Part shown: positions 37,151-49,559 of the stretch, in pieces
Layout of the letters: every line of letters starts with the position of its first letter
Numbering within the stretch: position 1 is the first letter of the stretch
From: Moringa oleifera
Lineage: Eukaryota > Streptophyta > Magnoliopsida > Brassicales > Moringaceae
NCBI GenBank assembly: GCA_021397835.1
Contig: JAJFZO010000747.1
Location: 6,964,501 to 7,028,500 of the forward strand
Reading direction: 5' to 3'
Length of the DNA stretch: 64,000 nucleotides
Notes under the pieces: generated by a model
Seen by the model: only the letters and a program-made list of their open reading frames with translations
What the model was told of the DNA's origin: nothing
Databases searched by the model: none
Position numbers and translations under genes: made by a program

Positions 37151-37309
37151 ATGTTTTCTACTGATTTTGAGCTAGAAAAGTTCAATGGGTTTACAGATTT
37201 TGGTATATGGCGTAAGAGGATGATGGCTCTTCTGGTATATCAGGAAATGGATATGGCCACCAATCCAGAAAAGTTACTACAAGGAATGAAAGATGATGCA
37301 AACAAATAG
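37151..37309 (+). pseudogene. Outer copia element: gag N-terminal fragment
   Basis: From ATG at 37151 a 52-codon stretch reads as the start of a copia gag: FELEKFNGFTDFGIWRKR, then MMALLVYQEMD and KLLQGMKDDANK, followed by a stop at 37307. It corresponds to the classic KFNGxNFxxWRxxMxALL opening of plant copia gag. The sequence then switches directly into CACTA TNP2. The rest of the same gag resumes at 41402 beyond the CACTA element. Confidence 0.75.
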
Positions 37310-39956
37310 GAAGTACATGTTTTTAATTATGATCATTTTTTGTTCGACGAATACAAAAGATAAGTTAGATATCTACTTACAACTTTTGATAGCAGACTTA
37401 CAAATGTTGTGGAAGGTCAAGGTACTAATATACATGTATCTCATAAACAAAATATTATAATAAGAGCTATTCTTTTGTGGACCATTAGTGATTTTCGTGC
37501 CTATTTAGTGTGATCTGGGTGGAGTATAGTATGAAGATTGGTTTGCCTTTATTATTGTAAAAGAGTTTTAGATATATTTACTCCAAATGAATGTGAGTAG
37601 TAGTTGTTTGATAATCACAGTAAGTTTTTACTTGAAAATCATCCATTTAAAAGGAACAAACTTTATTCATTAAGAATAAAACGATAACAATAGTAGCTTC
37701 TTATGTTAAGTGTGGGCATGAATTACTATATAAGATAGACTAACTAGGAGTGATGGATATTACAAAAATAGGCTATGATCAGATAAACGGTGTAATGAAT
37801 ATTTTGGGATCCACTTGATTGCAGCACCAACTTAATCCAATACAATCTTAATGTTATGCATATAAAAAAAAATAATGTCTTCAATAGTGTGTTCAACATA
37901 GTGTTGAAGTATAGAAGAAAAGACGAAGGATAATGGAGAGTTGAGGGAAGATATGAAGGCATGTTGCCAATGACTTGAGCTAGCAAGAAATGTGGCAATT
38001 GGGAATATCATAAAGCTTATTATACGCTTAAAAGGCAAGTAAAAATGCGACAATTATGTCATTATTTCACAAAAGTATTTTAATTATTTGATCAATCTCA
38101 GTTATAATTGTAGGTACCTTTAATGTTGAAGAACAATGTAAAAAATAAAGCAAAAATTGAAGGTTTAATTTGTAATACATATTTGATTAAAAAAGCATCA
38201 TCATTTTACTCGCATTATTTCTTCGCCACATATCAATACACGACAGCAAATAGTACTACAAAAAAATACTAATGATTATGAGTTAAAAAAGCATGAAGAA
38301 TATTTATCTACATTTAAAGATTGTGATCAGGTATTTGGAAGAGAAAAATAAGATAATTCACAAATGATGAATATCGAGCCACTCATACGTTAATTTCATT
38401 TAACTATTTAAACATCATGATAGAGTACGTATTTCACGACTCAACTATAACCGTCTAATTATCCATCTGTGCACAGAGATCTCTTACAATACTCATTTTT
38501 ATTGGATAAAGCTATAATGAATATTAGAGTTTACATTAAGAATGTCAATTATAGTGTATATAAAAGGAACTATTAAGGTAAATTGGTAGATGTGATAAAG
38601 CTAGATACCCTACGTTACTAATCAAGCAAGCTATATTGTTTAAATATGAATCATTTGATCTAACACTAAATGTCAGCACTAAATTTCATAAATGATATAA
38701 CTTAATGGATGTCAACCATACTAAGAGATTAAAAAAGCATGAGTCATGTTTTGAGATTACAAGCAGCTCAAGTTTATCACGACCATTATCCAAGTTTAAA
38801 ATGTGACAAGTGTGACTTATGTGTTATTTACAAAATAAAAGATAGGTCTATTGTTGAACTTTTAAAATCTATTTCCATATTTAGATCAACCCAAGTTGCA
38901 ACTTTTTAGGATGATGAGACAAATGTCCATGGATTGAGATTAATGTGAATTAAGATTTTGTCTTTTTAAATTATCAAAATAGGACATTAATGGATATTTG
39001 ATGATAAGGAAGAAAGCATACCAAATGAGTCAAACTTTGAAAGTGATTCAGACAAGCAGTAGAAGGAGGAAGTGGAAAATGGAAAGGAAGACTTTGATGA
39101 GGATGATTAGTTAATTTTTTTTAATGTTTCATTTGAATTAAATTATATGTAATGACTGAATTATATATTCTATCATTGGAGTTACAAATTTTTGAAATTG
39201 TATGTTGATAGATTATTTATTCTATTATGTTTCCAGCATATATTTCAACGGGTTTTTAATTCAATTTCTAGGGGAGATTTTATCAATATTTTCATTCAAA
39301 TTTATCTATCATATTAACTTAGGTGTATTAACTTTATGAATGTAATAAGATAAGAAGACGAGGAAGATTACATGACTCCGAAGGGAGAGATCATGGAAGT
39401 GATAGTCCATGATCATTATCCCCATATTCTCAACCTTCATATGAGGAAAAAGCCGTAATAGTTACATCAGCTATAGATGTAGCATTCGTATAACTAGATG
39501 GTTTCATTAGTTTTATTTCAAGCTCTTTAAAATCTACTATTAGAATGTCTACCTCAGAGGTTTACAAAACACAAATAGATAACAAATTCATCTAGCCAAT
39601 AATATGTAAGTATTCTAATTGTTTGTAGTACTTATATCATTATCTTTATAAGTTTTCTTAATGTATTTAATGGTTTTTTTTCTTTGACAGTATTGAGTGT
39701 TTTAATAAATGTTCTGTGAAGATTTAAAAGATCTTTCAAGAAAAGTTATACATAAAGGAAGTTATCTTCGAAAACCAAATACTTCTCTTTTGATAATTCA
39801 AGGTATAACTATTTATGAAATAATAAAATGTAATATATTATCATATTTATTTATTATTTAATTCTTGCAAACATATTTTACATGAGATGAAGTAATCAAT
39901 GGCATGATAAAAGTAGCATGAGATCTTCACTAAAGTTGTTGAGCGATATGCCAATT

Positions 39957-39958
<2 letters not shown>

Positions 39959-39998
<40 letters not shown>
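39959..39998. repeat. (AT)n microsatellite
   Basis: About 20 perfect AT units lie inside the CACTA second-ORF remnant. Confidence 0.95.
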
Positions 39999-40002
<4 letters not shown>

Positions 40003-40829
40003 CGGCATAAGGCAAAAAACAAACATCTATTTACATAAATTTTAATGAATTCATTGATAAGCGTGTTAGACAGGTGCATGTCAGTTTTTTTCTATTTAAT
40101 AAACAATCTTATATAATTTTTTATTTGATTATTTAATTTAGGTAATAAATTGATTAACATAAATTCTTTTAGGATCTTATCAAGGAATTGGTTCTCTTTA
40201 CTTCTCAACCATAAGAGAGAGCTTCTAAGACTCCTAAGGTAAACTACACTCAAGTGTAGTATGATGTAATAGATGGAGAGAAAAAGTATCAAATGTACAA
40301 ACTTGGCTCTCACGTTTAATTATATTATTAAATCGATAGCTTTAACAGTGGATAATCTATCAACAATGCAGACATGCAAGATATGCACTCTTTAATAAAG
40401 GCTATGGAAGTGCATTTACAATAAGATCACAAGGCTTTGAATAAGCATTTGGAGCAGCAGCGTAGGAGAAAGAAAGTAAGACCATTTACTTTTTAATGCT
40501 CAGATGAATAAGTGTTTGCAAAGGGAAACCAAGATGGAGGAGCATATCCATAAGATGGAAGCTTTGTTCTTGTGAGGCCCATCTTTTGACTCCTCTTCAC
40601 TACCACTTAATGGCTCTAATTGATGTTTAAGTTAATCTTTATTTTCTTTTGTGTTAGTTGATTAGAATAGTACAATAGTGGATTAATTATATATATAATT
40701 TAGATTATATTTAATTTTAATTTTTTCATTTGTTAATATATGTTGATAGATGGATTATAATTAAATAATATAAAATTTTAAAATTTGAATAAAATTTAAA
40801 TTTTATAATTTTTTTATTATACTAAATTG

Positions 40830-41401
40830 CTTTAGTAATGGATAAAGGATGACATATCCTATCGTTACACATTGGGAACCTAGCAACGAATATGTTGTCC
40901 ATCGCTAGACATGGTTGATCTGGTGATAAACTCAAGTTCATTGTTAGAGTTAACGATGAACCTGAGTCTGTTATTAAACCAATAATGTCTAGCAATGGAT
41001 ATGCAGATTTCAGTTTGTTATTAGATCAAACATGTCTAATGATGGATATGTGGACCTAAGTCCATCGTTAGAGCTAGTGATGAAGGACTGTCATTAAAGT
41101 AGTGATGGAGGTCCATCGTTAGTTGCTTCTTTTAGTAACGAACTTTTCATTGCTCTTTCATTGCTAATCTTTTCAAGTTCATTACTAAGTGGAAATATAT
41201 CGATGATAAAGATGTCAATCATTAAGTTAACAATAAAATTTGGTTTGTCACTATTTTGGCAACAGACCTAAAATTTCATCATTGGTGCCTTCACGATGAG
41301 GTTTTTAATAGTGGAATCTTTTCGTCGCTAGTCCACCATTAAAACCCTTAGCAAAGTACTTTTTACGTTTAATGATAGAAAATTTTAATTTTTTTATAGT
41401 G
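40830..41401 (+). repeat. CACTA subterminal repeat array and 3' terminus
   Basis: Multiple direct and inverted copies of the words CCATCGTTAG, GTCCATCG, AACGATGAACC, TAATGATGGATATG and AGCAATGGATATG occur over ~550 bp. The array ends at TATAGTG. Such arrays bind the element's own transposase proteins. The 3 bp after the terminus are TCA, the candidate target duplication, with no left partner because the left end is missing. Confidence 0.8.
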
Positions 41402-42225
41402 TCATAAAGAGAGTTCAAGATAAAAATCTTGAAAAAAAAATATAAGTTCAAGAAGATTACGATTGAGGTGGCAAATGCATATGAGAAAGTAAGTAATGAA
41501 AATGAAGCAATTATTCTTCTTAACTCTTCACTTGATTTGTTTAAAGAAGCTAAAGCCGCAATTAAATATAAAAGAACGATGGTAACATTAAAAGATTGCA
41601 TTTGTCCATTTAGGTTTAAGGACCTTGAACTAAAGATGGAAAGAAAGGATGTTCTACCAAATAAGTCTTTATTTGTCAAAGAAAGAAACAATGAGAAGGA
41701 TTTTTTTTTTAGAGGAAAGAATCAAGGTAGAAGTAGGTCTAAGTTTGTCGCTCCTTTTAAGAAGTGTTACTATTATGGCAAAGAAGGCCACTTTATTATG
41801 AAAAAGCTAAAAACATCAAGAATGGCAAAGAAAAAACAAGCAATCTTCAAAAGATGAGGTAGCCATGGTTACCACTGCCTATGACAATCGAAAAGTATTT
41901 GTTGTTTCCTTAAAAGAAAACTAAGAAGCCTGACTATTAGACTCTAGATATACTTTTCACATATGTCCAAGAAGAGAATTTTTCATCTCATATAAACCAA
42001 TTGAGGGTGAAAATGTGCTTTTGGCTAATAACTAAGTATGTAGCATTTTCGGAATTGGCTTTATAGAAGAACAAATGTTTGATGAAGTTGTAAAGGTCTT
42101 CACTAATGTTAAATATGTACCAAAGCTATTAAGAAATTTCATTTCTCTAGGAACTTTAGAGCCTACTGGTTATTCAAACACATAACAAACGATGTGCTAA
42201 AAGTGGATAAAGGCTTGTTAACAAA
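41402..42225 (+). pseudogene. Outer copia element: gag C-terminus and protease region
   Basis: Immediately after the CACTA end the copia gag resumes, including a 142-codon open frame (41429-41857). Visible are ANAYEKVSNENEAIILLNSS, the region RTMVTLKDCICPFRFKDLEL, a Ser/Arg/Lys-rich linker (GRSRSKFVAPFKK), and a degraded CCHC knuckle (CYYYGKEGHF) in which the second and third Cys are lost. Next comes an aspartic-protease region (LLDSRYTFHICPRREFF near 41938, in place of the usual LDSGCSFHICP) and VKYVPKLLRNFISLGTLE near 42110. It ends in a GAG-pre-integrase start (NNDVLKVDKGLLTN, 42187-42225), where the next element was inserted. The open frame is a fossil, not an independent gene. Confidence 0.85.
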
Positions 42226-42536
42226 TGTTTTATTTGCTACATAATTTCAATAAAGATAAAGAAAATAAGAGTTAGTCTTTTATTTTATCAAGTAGTTTGA
42301 ATTTTAAATAAGAATAATCCTTATTTTGAATTTTAGATAAGAATAATCCTTAGTTTGAAATTTGAATTCAAATTTTAGGATATCCAAGTAAGCACAATTT
42401 TAGTTTTTGATTGTTAACTTTTTTCTATAAATAGGACCTCTATCAATGAAACAATTCAAGTAATTCTAAGTAATTTTAAGTCCTAAAAACTTTTATCTTC
42501 TTATCTATTATTCTTCCTCTCCTCTTAAATCCAACA
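42226..42536 (+). repeat. Left LTR of the middle copia element
   Basis: It starts TGTTTTATTTGCTACATAAT and ends TTAAATCCAACA, with TG...CA borders. It is followed after 3 bp by a primer-binding site. A diverged copy lies at 49560-49885. Shared inner words include CAAGTAGTTTGAATTTTA, TATAAATAGGA (possible TATA box, 42435) and CTTATCTATTATTCTTCC near the end. Confidence 0.9.
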
Positions 42537-42539
42537 AAG

Positions 42540-42554
42540 TGGTATCAAAACCAT
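42540..42554 (+). other. Primer-binding site of the middle copia element
   Basis: TGGTATCAAAACCAT resembles the plant copia primer-binding site TGGTATCAGAGC, complementary to the 3' end of initiator tRNA-Met, and lies 3 bp after the LTR. Confidence 0.8.
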
Positions 42555-44513
42555 AAAGTTGTATTAAAGCTATTAGCTTAAGGGATTTCTGAGATTGAAA
42601 AAGTCTAAATACAATCCTTAGACACTTCTCGCCTATCTTTCTAAAAATAAAAACCTGTGCATAGTAAATTTTCAAAATTCATTCACTGTAATTTCATTTC
42701 TAATGTTTAATGGCACAAATTGTTAGATGTGAACTATTAAAATGAAAGCTTGTCTTAATACAAATGATCTGTGAAAAGCCATTGAACAAGTATATCAAGT
42801 CTCATCCTTACTAGACAATCCAACTCTTACGCAAATCAAAAACCAAAAAAAGATAAAGTAAAAAAAAGAAAAATCAAAAGTAGAAGTGACATTGTTTATA
42901 GCAATCTCATCCACCATATATATAAGCTAAAAAAATTTGAGATTTTTTGAACTAAGTATATCAAAGAAACGAATAGATCAAAGGAATGCAAGTGCCAAAT
43001 TTGACTGGAGAATTTAAGATATGAAGGATGAAAAAATCAGAAATAATCAAGAAATATTTTGATAGACTTCTCAATATTATTAACAAAGTAAAACTCTTTA
43101 GTATTGATTTTTCTAATTCTAAAAATGTTTAAAAGATCCTACTCACAATTCTTGAAAATTTTGAGATTATAATTTCATCTTTGAAATATTGTAAATATTT
43201 GTCAAGCATTAACTTGATAGAATTATTAAATGCACTACATGCAAGAAAGATTTGTGGAAGGTGCTTTTAAAACCAAATCATAGAATAACAATGAGGGCAA
43301 AACCAACAAAAATGAGTAGAATGAAACGAAGTTTGGAAGTTTTATAAGCAAGAAAAAAAAAGGCTAAAGCAGTAATAATCTTTCCAACTTGGCCTTGTTG
43401 CACCAAAAAAAAAAAAAAAAACTTACACAAAACATGTGTTGATGGAGGTCATATGCAAGATGACATAAATGTGGTTAATTTCCAGCAATAATAAAGGAAA
43501 GTGAAGAATATTGTTGAACAACCTTAAGAGGAGAAATTATTTATGACATCATGCTTTGCTACCTATGACTTCCCAAAAAGCTAGCTAATAAATAGTGGTA
43601 CAAACCATATGACTGGTGATTAAGAACTCTTTAAAAAGGTTGAAAAAATTATTTTTTTTTAAGTCAAAATTCAAAATATAGCATATCTTATAATGAAGGC
43701 AAATTAACAATGGCAATTAAAGATCGCGCAGGTTTGAAATAATTTTAATGTCTTATATGTTCTTGAAATTACTCAAAATCTTTAGAATGTTGATCAACTT
43801 TTGAAAAAGGATATACGGTATTATTTGAGGAAAATCATTGCTTGATTACTGATGCATAAGATAAAGAGATATCTAAAGTCCAAATGAAAGATACAAAGTT
43901 TACCTTGAATATGATGGAAGAGAAGTAAGCTGTGGTACACAAAGAAGACAATAACGGAATATTTTAGCATAAAAAATTAGGATACTTTCATCATAAGGCC
44001 CTACACAAAAAAGATAATAATGCAATATTTTAGCATAAGAAATTAGGGGACTTTCATTATAAAGCCCTATCTTTTATAGAGAAGAACAATCTTAGAGAAA
44101 ACTTGCCTAAATTTGAAGAAGAGCTTTCTAAATGTGCTAACAGTCAATATGGGAAACAAACTAGACTTCTTTTTCAATAAAACAATGCTTGAAGAGCTAC
44201 AGAGAAACTGCATATAATTCACAAAGAGGTGAGAGAACCAATAAGAACACTAACAAAGGCTTTACAACAAAAGACTATTTAGATATTACTATAAAACAAG
44301 AAGAAAAAATTTCAAAATACTTCAAATTAAAACTCCAATTCCTAAGAAAAGTACAAAAAAAAAAAGAAAAGGAGAAATGTAGCCAAGTTTACCATAAAAT
44401 AGAAAATCAAAAATGGCAACATCCTAGCAAATACATTTCCTGATACTAGATATGAATTCTTGAAAACACAAGTTGATATATGCAACAAAAACATCAAGAA
44501 AAAGTATTAGCAA
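42555..44513 (+). pseudogene. Middle copia element: gag, protease and GAG-pre-integrase remains only
   Basis: The frame-corrected translation shows a UBN2-type copia gag (YFDRLLNIINKVKLFS, then KILLTILENFEIIISSLKY near 43050-43195, LIELLNALHARK). A degraded zinc-knuckle region lies near 43390-43470, and a protease (WYKPYDW in place of GCTNHMT near 43595, then YTVLFEENHCLITD near 43810). A GAG-pre-integrase domain carries a 66-bp tandem duplication (43941-44072), and a short lead into integrase (near 44100-44270) has QYGKQTRLLF. Integrase, RT and RNase H are missing. The interior is under 2 kb, so this copy is deleted or a defective derivative. Stops are frequent. Confidence 0.8.
43941..44072 (+). 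repeat. 66-bp in-frame tandem duplication
   Basis: Two 66-bp units (43941-44006, 44007-44072) encode two diverged copies of a HKKLGxFHxKAL-type motif, the histidine-containing GAG-pre-integrase start. The TAG before each His probably replaces TGG (Trp). Confidence 0.85.
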
Positions 44514-44741
44514 TGTGGAAAATCATGATTGATGGTTTATTTATGTGGCTTTTTATCCTAGAATTAGGCTAATGATTTTTTTTTTATTTTGTTAAGATAT
44601 CCCTAAAATCATGAAATTATTCTTCTAAGATATAACTTAAACATTTTCTTTTTTTGTTTATTGCATTATTATATGTAGCTAACGTCATATACATAATAGT
44701 CACAACAAAAAGTTAAGCCAATTTTTTCTTAATTTTTATCA
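44514..44741 (+). repeat. Left LTR of the inner copia element
   Basis: It starts TGTGGAAAATCATGATTGAT and ends TTTTTATCA, directly followed by a PBS. The pair is at 49339-49552. The 5 bp before it, AGCAA, match AACAA after the right LTR at four of five positions, a plausible decayed target duplication. Confidence 0.9.
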
Positions 44742-44753
44742 TGACATCAGAGT
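44742..44753 (+). other. Primer-binding site of the inner copia element
   Basis: TGACATCAGAGT is close to the initiator tRNA-Met complement TGGTATCAGAGC and directly abuts the LTR end. Confidence 0.8.
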
Positions 44754-44899
44754 TGTAAAGCTTTGAATTTTTTAGAAATATTATTCTATTTACTCAGCCT
44801 TTATTACCAATAGGTTTTGTGACTTCTGCCAACCTTCATTCCTAGTATTTTTCTATTTCACAATTTACCTTAATTACATAAAGATCTTTTTTAAAAATT

Positions 44900-47800
44900 T
44901 TTTTCTCATGAAGGATGTCGAAGGTTACAAAGATGATTATTGCAACACAACTAGAGGAGAATTTCGAACCTAACAACCCAAAAAGCTGTAAAATATTCAT
45001 GCAACGTATAAGGTGGATGAAACAAATTATCTTAAATGGTCATAACTTATTTGCGCAATGCTCAAAGGAAAAGGAAAGATCAGCCATCTCATGGGTTCAA
45101 GGCCAAAACCAAAAAACCCTTATTTTGAAGCATAGGATGAAGAAGACTTCATGATTATGCATTACTATAGAACTCTATGACTCCTAAGATTAGTGATACT
45201 TGTATTTTCTTAGTTACAACTAAGAATATTTGAGATACGATTCAAGAAACATACTTAAAAGCTAGAGACATAACTCAAGTATAAGGTTCAGATTCAAATA
45301 ACATTTGCAAACAAGGCAATAAATTAGTTATTTAATATGCTAATCAATTGATTGGGATAAAAAATTAATCATTATGAGGTGATAAAAAGTAAATATCTTG
45401 AAGATGATGTTATCCTAATGGAGTTTATTGAGCAAGATCAAGTCTATGAATTTTTTGTTAGAGTTAATCTAGAATTTGATCAAGTAAGAATATAAATTTT
45501 GTGCAAGTAAGAAATTACATACTTTAATGAGGTGGTAGCATTGATAAAAGGAAAGGACAACAAAAAAAGCCTTATGCTTGAACTGGAAAACCATGGATAG
45601 CTCTACCATGATATCTACTAGTGGCAATAATTCAGTTACCAAGCATGGAAAAAAGGTCAATTTTTGAAGGTAAAAAAATCTAAACAACCAAAAATTCAGA
45701 ATCATGACAACTTGTGATGTGCTTATTGTAAAATTACACATCATAACTCGTGAGTATTATTGAAAGCTTCATAGAATACCTCTTAGTCGAGAGTGGGGAT
45801 AGAAAGTGGAGCAACGAATGAACAATGGCTAGGTACATATTGCAGTAGTAAAATAGAATGAAACAACACCAAAGAAGTTAAGTTATCTTAGCCAAAAAGA
45901 GATTGAAAGAATGAGATCCCTCATTGTCAATCTTGAGAAATTATTAGGTACTTGTTCAATAGTATATTCAGCTCAATCTCTATCTGCTATTAGATTAAAT
46001 ATCCACATACAACCTATGCCAACTCTTGGATCATGAACTCAAGAGCCACCCATCACATGACCCACTTGCCAAATGCTTTTTTTTTTTCCATAAATTCTTC
46101 ATGTCAAAGTAGTAAGAAAATAGTGAAAACTTATGGTTCTTTAACCACTGTAGCAAGTGTAGGAGATGCAAAAGTAGGCCCATCGTTGATCTTGTAAAAT
46201 ATCCTTTATATCCCTATATTATCTATGAACATTGTCTCTATCCAAAAGTTTACTTAAGATTTATGTTGCAATATATTTTTTTTATCAAAATTATTGTGAA
46301 TTTCAAGACAAGGATTCAAGGAAAATGATTAGACATGCTAGAGAATAGGATGGGCTCTACTACCTTGAGACACTAAGTCAATCAAGCATTACCAATGGTA
46401 CATTTTCTTCTTCTTTTATTTCAGAACTTTGTTCATTCGATAAAGACAAGATTTGACTTCACCATTACTGACTTAGACATCCATTATTTAAGGTTATTAG
46501 TGTTATTTCCATCTTTATTTCATGGTTTAGATGTTGCGGACCTTCTTTATGAAGTGTGCGAATTTACTAAACATAAATGTGTACCTTTCTTTCGTTAGCA
46601 ATAAAAGAAGTCATTTTCTTTTTATCTTATTCATAATGATATTTGGGATCTTTTTACTATTCTCAATGTTTCTAAGGCAAGATAGTTTGTGTCATTTATT
46701 AATGATTATGCTTGTGTTCCTTGGATTTTTCTACTTAAACACAAATTTGATGCTAGTAGTGTCCTTCTAAAATTTTGTTCTATGATTAAGAATTAATTTG
46801 GGGTCAATATTAAAAGGTTTAGGTCAAATAATGCCATAGACTATTTCAATCACGTTCTAACTTCTTACTTTCAGAAAGAAAGCATAGTACACGAGTTATC
46901 CTATATCGATATACATCAATAAAACAAGGTACCAAAAAGAAACAATGGTCATCTCCTTGAGTCAACTCTAGCATTCTTATTTCACAAAACTATGCTTAAA
47001 ATCGTTCTAAAGAGAAGCAGTGCTTATAGCTAGTCATCTTATAAATCTTTTGCCTTTTAGAATCTTGGGATTCAAGTGTCCAATGGACACACTTTTAATA
47101 TTCTATCCAAATAAACACATTACAACTAATCTCATCCCTAAGATATTTAGGTGTGTGGCATTAGTATATGTTCATAGTCAAAATGGAGGGAAGTTAAATC
47201 CAAGGACATTAAAGTGTGTATTTATGGGTTATTCTTCAATGCAAAAATAGTATAAGTATTATCATCCTCCATCAAAAAAGTTTTATGTTTCAATGGATGT
47301 TACTTTTCATGAACAAGTACCTTACTTTGCCACACCTTACTGTCAAGGGGAGAATTCAACATTTAAAAATAAAGGTGGTGATTTCTTGCTTGATCTATCA
47401 TTACTTCTAATGTCTAAACATTATTTCGCTACATTGAATCATATATTTATGTCTAAGTTAATGTTTAAGTCAATACTAAATTCTGTATCTAAATTTATAC
47501 CGAAATTCTTTTAAAAAAACCCATAATTTTTCATTAAGAATATGAGATTTGGAAGTTGTACTCAAAGAAGAAGATATTTGATCTTGAATCTATGCATGTT
47601 CAAGAATCCAACCCAGATCTTGAGAATGAGGTAATCATCTTCAATCCTTCATTGTAAGTTGAAATTGAATCTCATGTAAACAATAATGACCAGGACCTTC
47701 CTATTGCTATTAGAGAAAGAACAAGAGAGTGCACTAAATGATCTTTATATCATTTTGCACACTTCATATCTTTCAAACATTTTTTACCATCCTATAGAGC

Positions 47801-49330
47801 CTTCTTTCTTAGCCTAAACACCATTTCCATCCTTATCTTCTCATCCAAGGCTTTGAACAATGAAAAATGAAAATAGAGAATGTAAAGGCAATTAAAAAGA
47901 ATAAAACTTAAGAGTTAGTGAAGTTACCAGGATGAAAGAAGCTTGTGGGTGTAAATGGGTTTACATAATCAAAAATATGGAATAGATGGATTAATAGAGA
48001 GATATAAGGTAAGATTAGTAACTAAGAGCTATATTTAAGCCTACAGGATTAACTACTTAGACACTTTTGCTTCACTTTTCAAAATCAATACTATTAGAAT
48101 CTTGTTGTCATTAGCAGCTAATTATGGTTAGGAATTACAGCAGTTTGACATAAAAAATGCATTCTTACATAGAGAATTTGAAGAAGAAATTTATATGAAA
48201 GTCCCCCAGGTTATGAGAAAAACATGGATGTTCATATTAAGTGCAAGTTGAAGAAAGCCTTGTGTGGACTTAAATAATCACCACAGGCATAATTTGGCAA
48301 GTTTGCATGAGTGATGATTGTCGTGGGCTATAGAAAAATTCAAAAGGATCACATGATGTTCACTAAACACAACCCTTTTGGTATATATTATTGACATAAT
48401 AATGACAGAAAATGATGATAAAGAGAGACAATGTTTAAGTTAATGATTGGCTAAGGAGTTTGAAATTAAAGCATTAGGAAGGTCAAAATAATTTCTTGGG
48501 ATCGGGATGGCTCACTCTAAAAAGGACATTTTTATCTTTCAACAAAAATATGTTAGGGATCCTCTTAAGGAGATAGGTAGGATAGCATGCAAATCGACAA
48601 ATACTCTAGTAGACCCAAATCTTAAACTTGAAAAGGTAGCGAAAGATGATATAGTAGATAAAAAGTATACTAGCGCCTAGTAGGAAGACTCATTTATCTG
48701 TCTTATACATAATTAGATATAGCATATACAGTGAGTGTAATTAGCCAGTTCAAGCATAGTCCAAAAGAAATTCATCTTCAGGTAGCTCATTGAGTGTTAC
48801 AGTATCTTGAAGGGATATCAAAATACAATAACTTATTCAAAAGAAATGAAAGTTTGGAACTTAAGGCATATACGGATGCAGATTATGCTAGATCAATGGT
48901 TAACAAGAGGTTAACCATAGGATATTGCACCTTTCTTGGTGATAATTTTATGACATAGAGGAGTAAGAAATAGAATGTGTAGCTTAATCTAGTGCAGAAG
49001 CAGAATTTCTAGTAATAACTCAAGTTGTGTGAATTACTTTGGCTAAAGATTATCTTAGAAGATTTGATTGAATGGGTGGGCACAATGAGACTTTATTGTG
49101 ATAATAAATCTACAATTAGTATTTCATAACCTAATATAACATGATTGCACAAAACACATTGAAATTGACAGACATTTCATTAAGAAAAAATTAGGGAGAA
49201 TGTTGATTTGTACCACTTATGAATGTAAAAATGATTAACTTGCAAATATACTGATTAAAGGGTTAAGTATCTCAGTGTTTTAAAGTATTATACTCAAGCT
49301 AAGAATGGAAAACACATATTCTCTAGCTTA
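44900..49330 (+). pseudogene. Inner copia element: near-complete gag-pol pseudogene
   Basis: In order: gag at 44915-45700 (ISHLMGSRPKPKNP and EFFVRVNLEFDQVR), then protease near 46030 (WIMNSRATHHMTHLPNAF, with SGA changed to SRA). GAG-pre-integrase is near 46490-46600 (LFPSLFHGLDVADLLYEVCE, KHKCVPF), followed by the integrase core at 46600-47500 (VNIKRFRSNNAIDYFN, FGCV-like, LNPRTLKCVFMGYSS and FYVSMDVTFHEQVPYF). RT lies at 47860-48560 (KKLVGVN, LWLGITAV, KALCGLK-SPQA). RNase H lies at 48690-49280 (LDIAYTVSVISQFKHSPKE, AYTDADYARSMVNKR, LYCDNKSTISIS). A polypurine tract (49331-49338) precedes the right LTR. Many stops and frameshifts make it inactive, but the gene order is intact. The whole element is about 5.0 kb. 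Confidence 0.88.
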
Positions 49331-49338
49331 AAGGAAAG
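49331..49338 (+). other. Polypurine tract of the inner copia element
   Basis: AAGGAAAG lies immediately 5' of the right LTR start (TGTG at 49339), where plus-strand DNA synthesis would be primed. Confidence 0.7.
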
Positions 49339-49552
49339 TGTGAAAAAACATGATTGATAGCTTATTATGTTGCTTTTTATCCCTAAATCAATTAGGATAT
49401 CTCATAAATTATAGGATCATTCTATTAGGATATAACTTAGATATATATATATATATATATATTTTGTTGGATAGAGTTATTATATATAGCTAACTCCTTA
49501 TAAGTAATAGCCACAAGAAAAAATTAAGTTAGTTATTTCTCAATTTTCGCCA
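49339..49552 (+). repeat. Right LTR of the inner copia element
   Basis: It starts TGTGAAAAAACATGATTGAT and ends CAATTTTCGCCA, pairing with 44514-44741. It contains an (AT)n run at 49441-49461 absent from the left copy, and many point differences, so the insertion is old. Confidence 0.9.
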
Positions 49553-49559
49553 AACAAGA

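Larger units (their letters stand above)
37308..41401 (+). mobile_element. 5'-truncated CACTA element inserted in the outer copia gag
   Basis: The element begins abruptly inside TNP2 (KYMFLIMII near 37310, then KDKLDIYLQLLIADLQMLW near 37350). It goes on with AILLWTISDFRAYL near 37470, an ENHPFKRNK-like block near 37635 and NLNVMHIKKN near 37840. Next is YPSLKCDKCDLCVIYKIKDR near 38800, an acidic tail at 39000-39110 and a second-ORF remnant (basic RRRGRLHDSEG near 39350; YDVIDGEKKYQMYKLGSH near 40260; coiled-coil near 40490-40560). From about 40830 to 41390 the DNA is full of CCATCGTTAG/TAACGATGG-type subterminal repeats. It ends with TTTTTTATAGTG (41390-41401), the complement of a CACTA terminus. 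The 5' terminus and the front of TNP2 are absent. It is non-functional, with many stops. Confidence 0.85.

Noticed and set aside
41305..41691. 128-codon minus-strand open frame
   Set aside because: It overlaps the copia gag on the + strand, which has clear family similarity; the minus frame is a shadow spanning the CACTA end.
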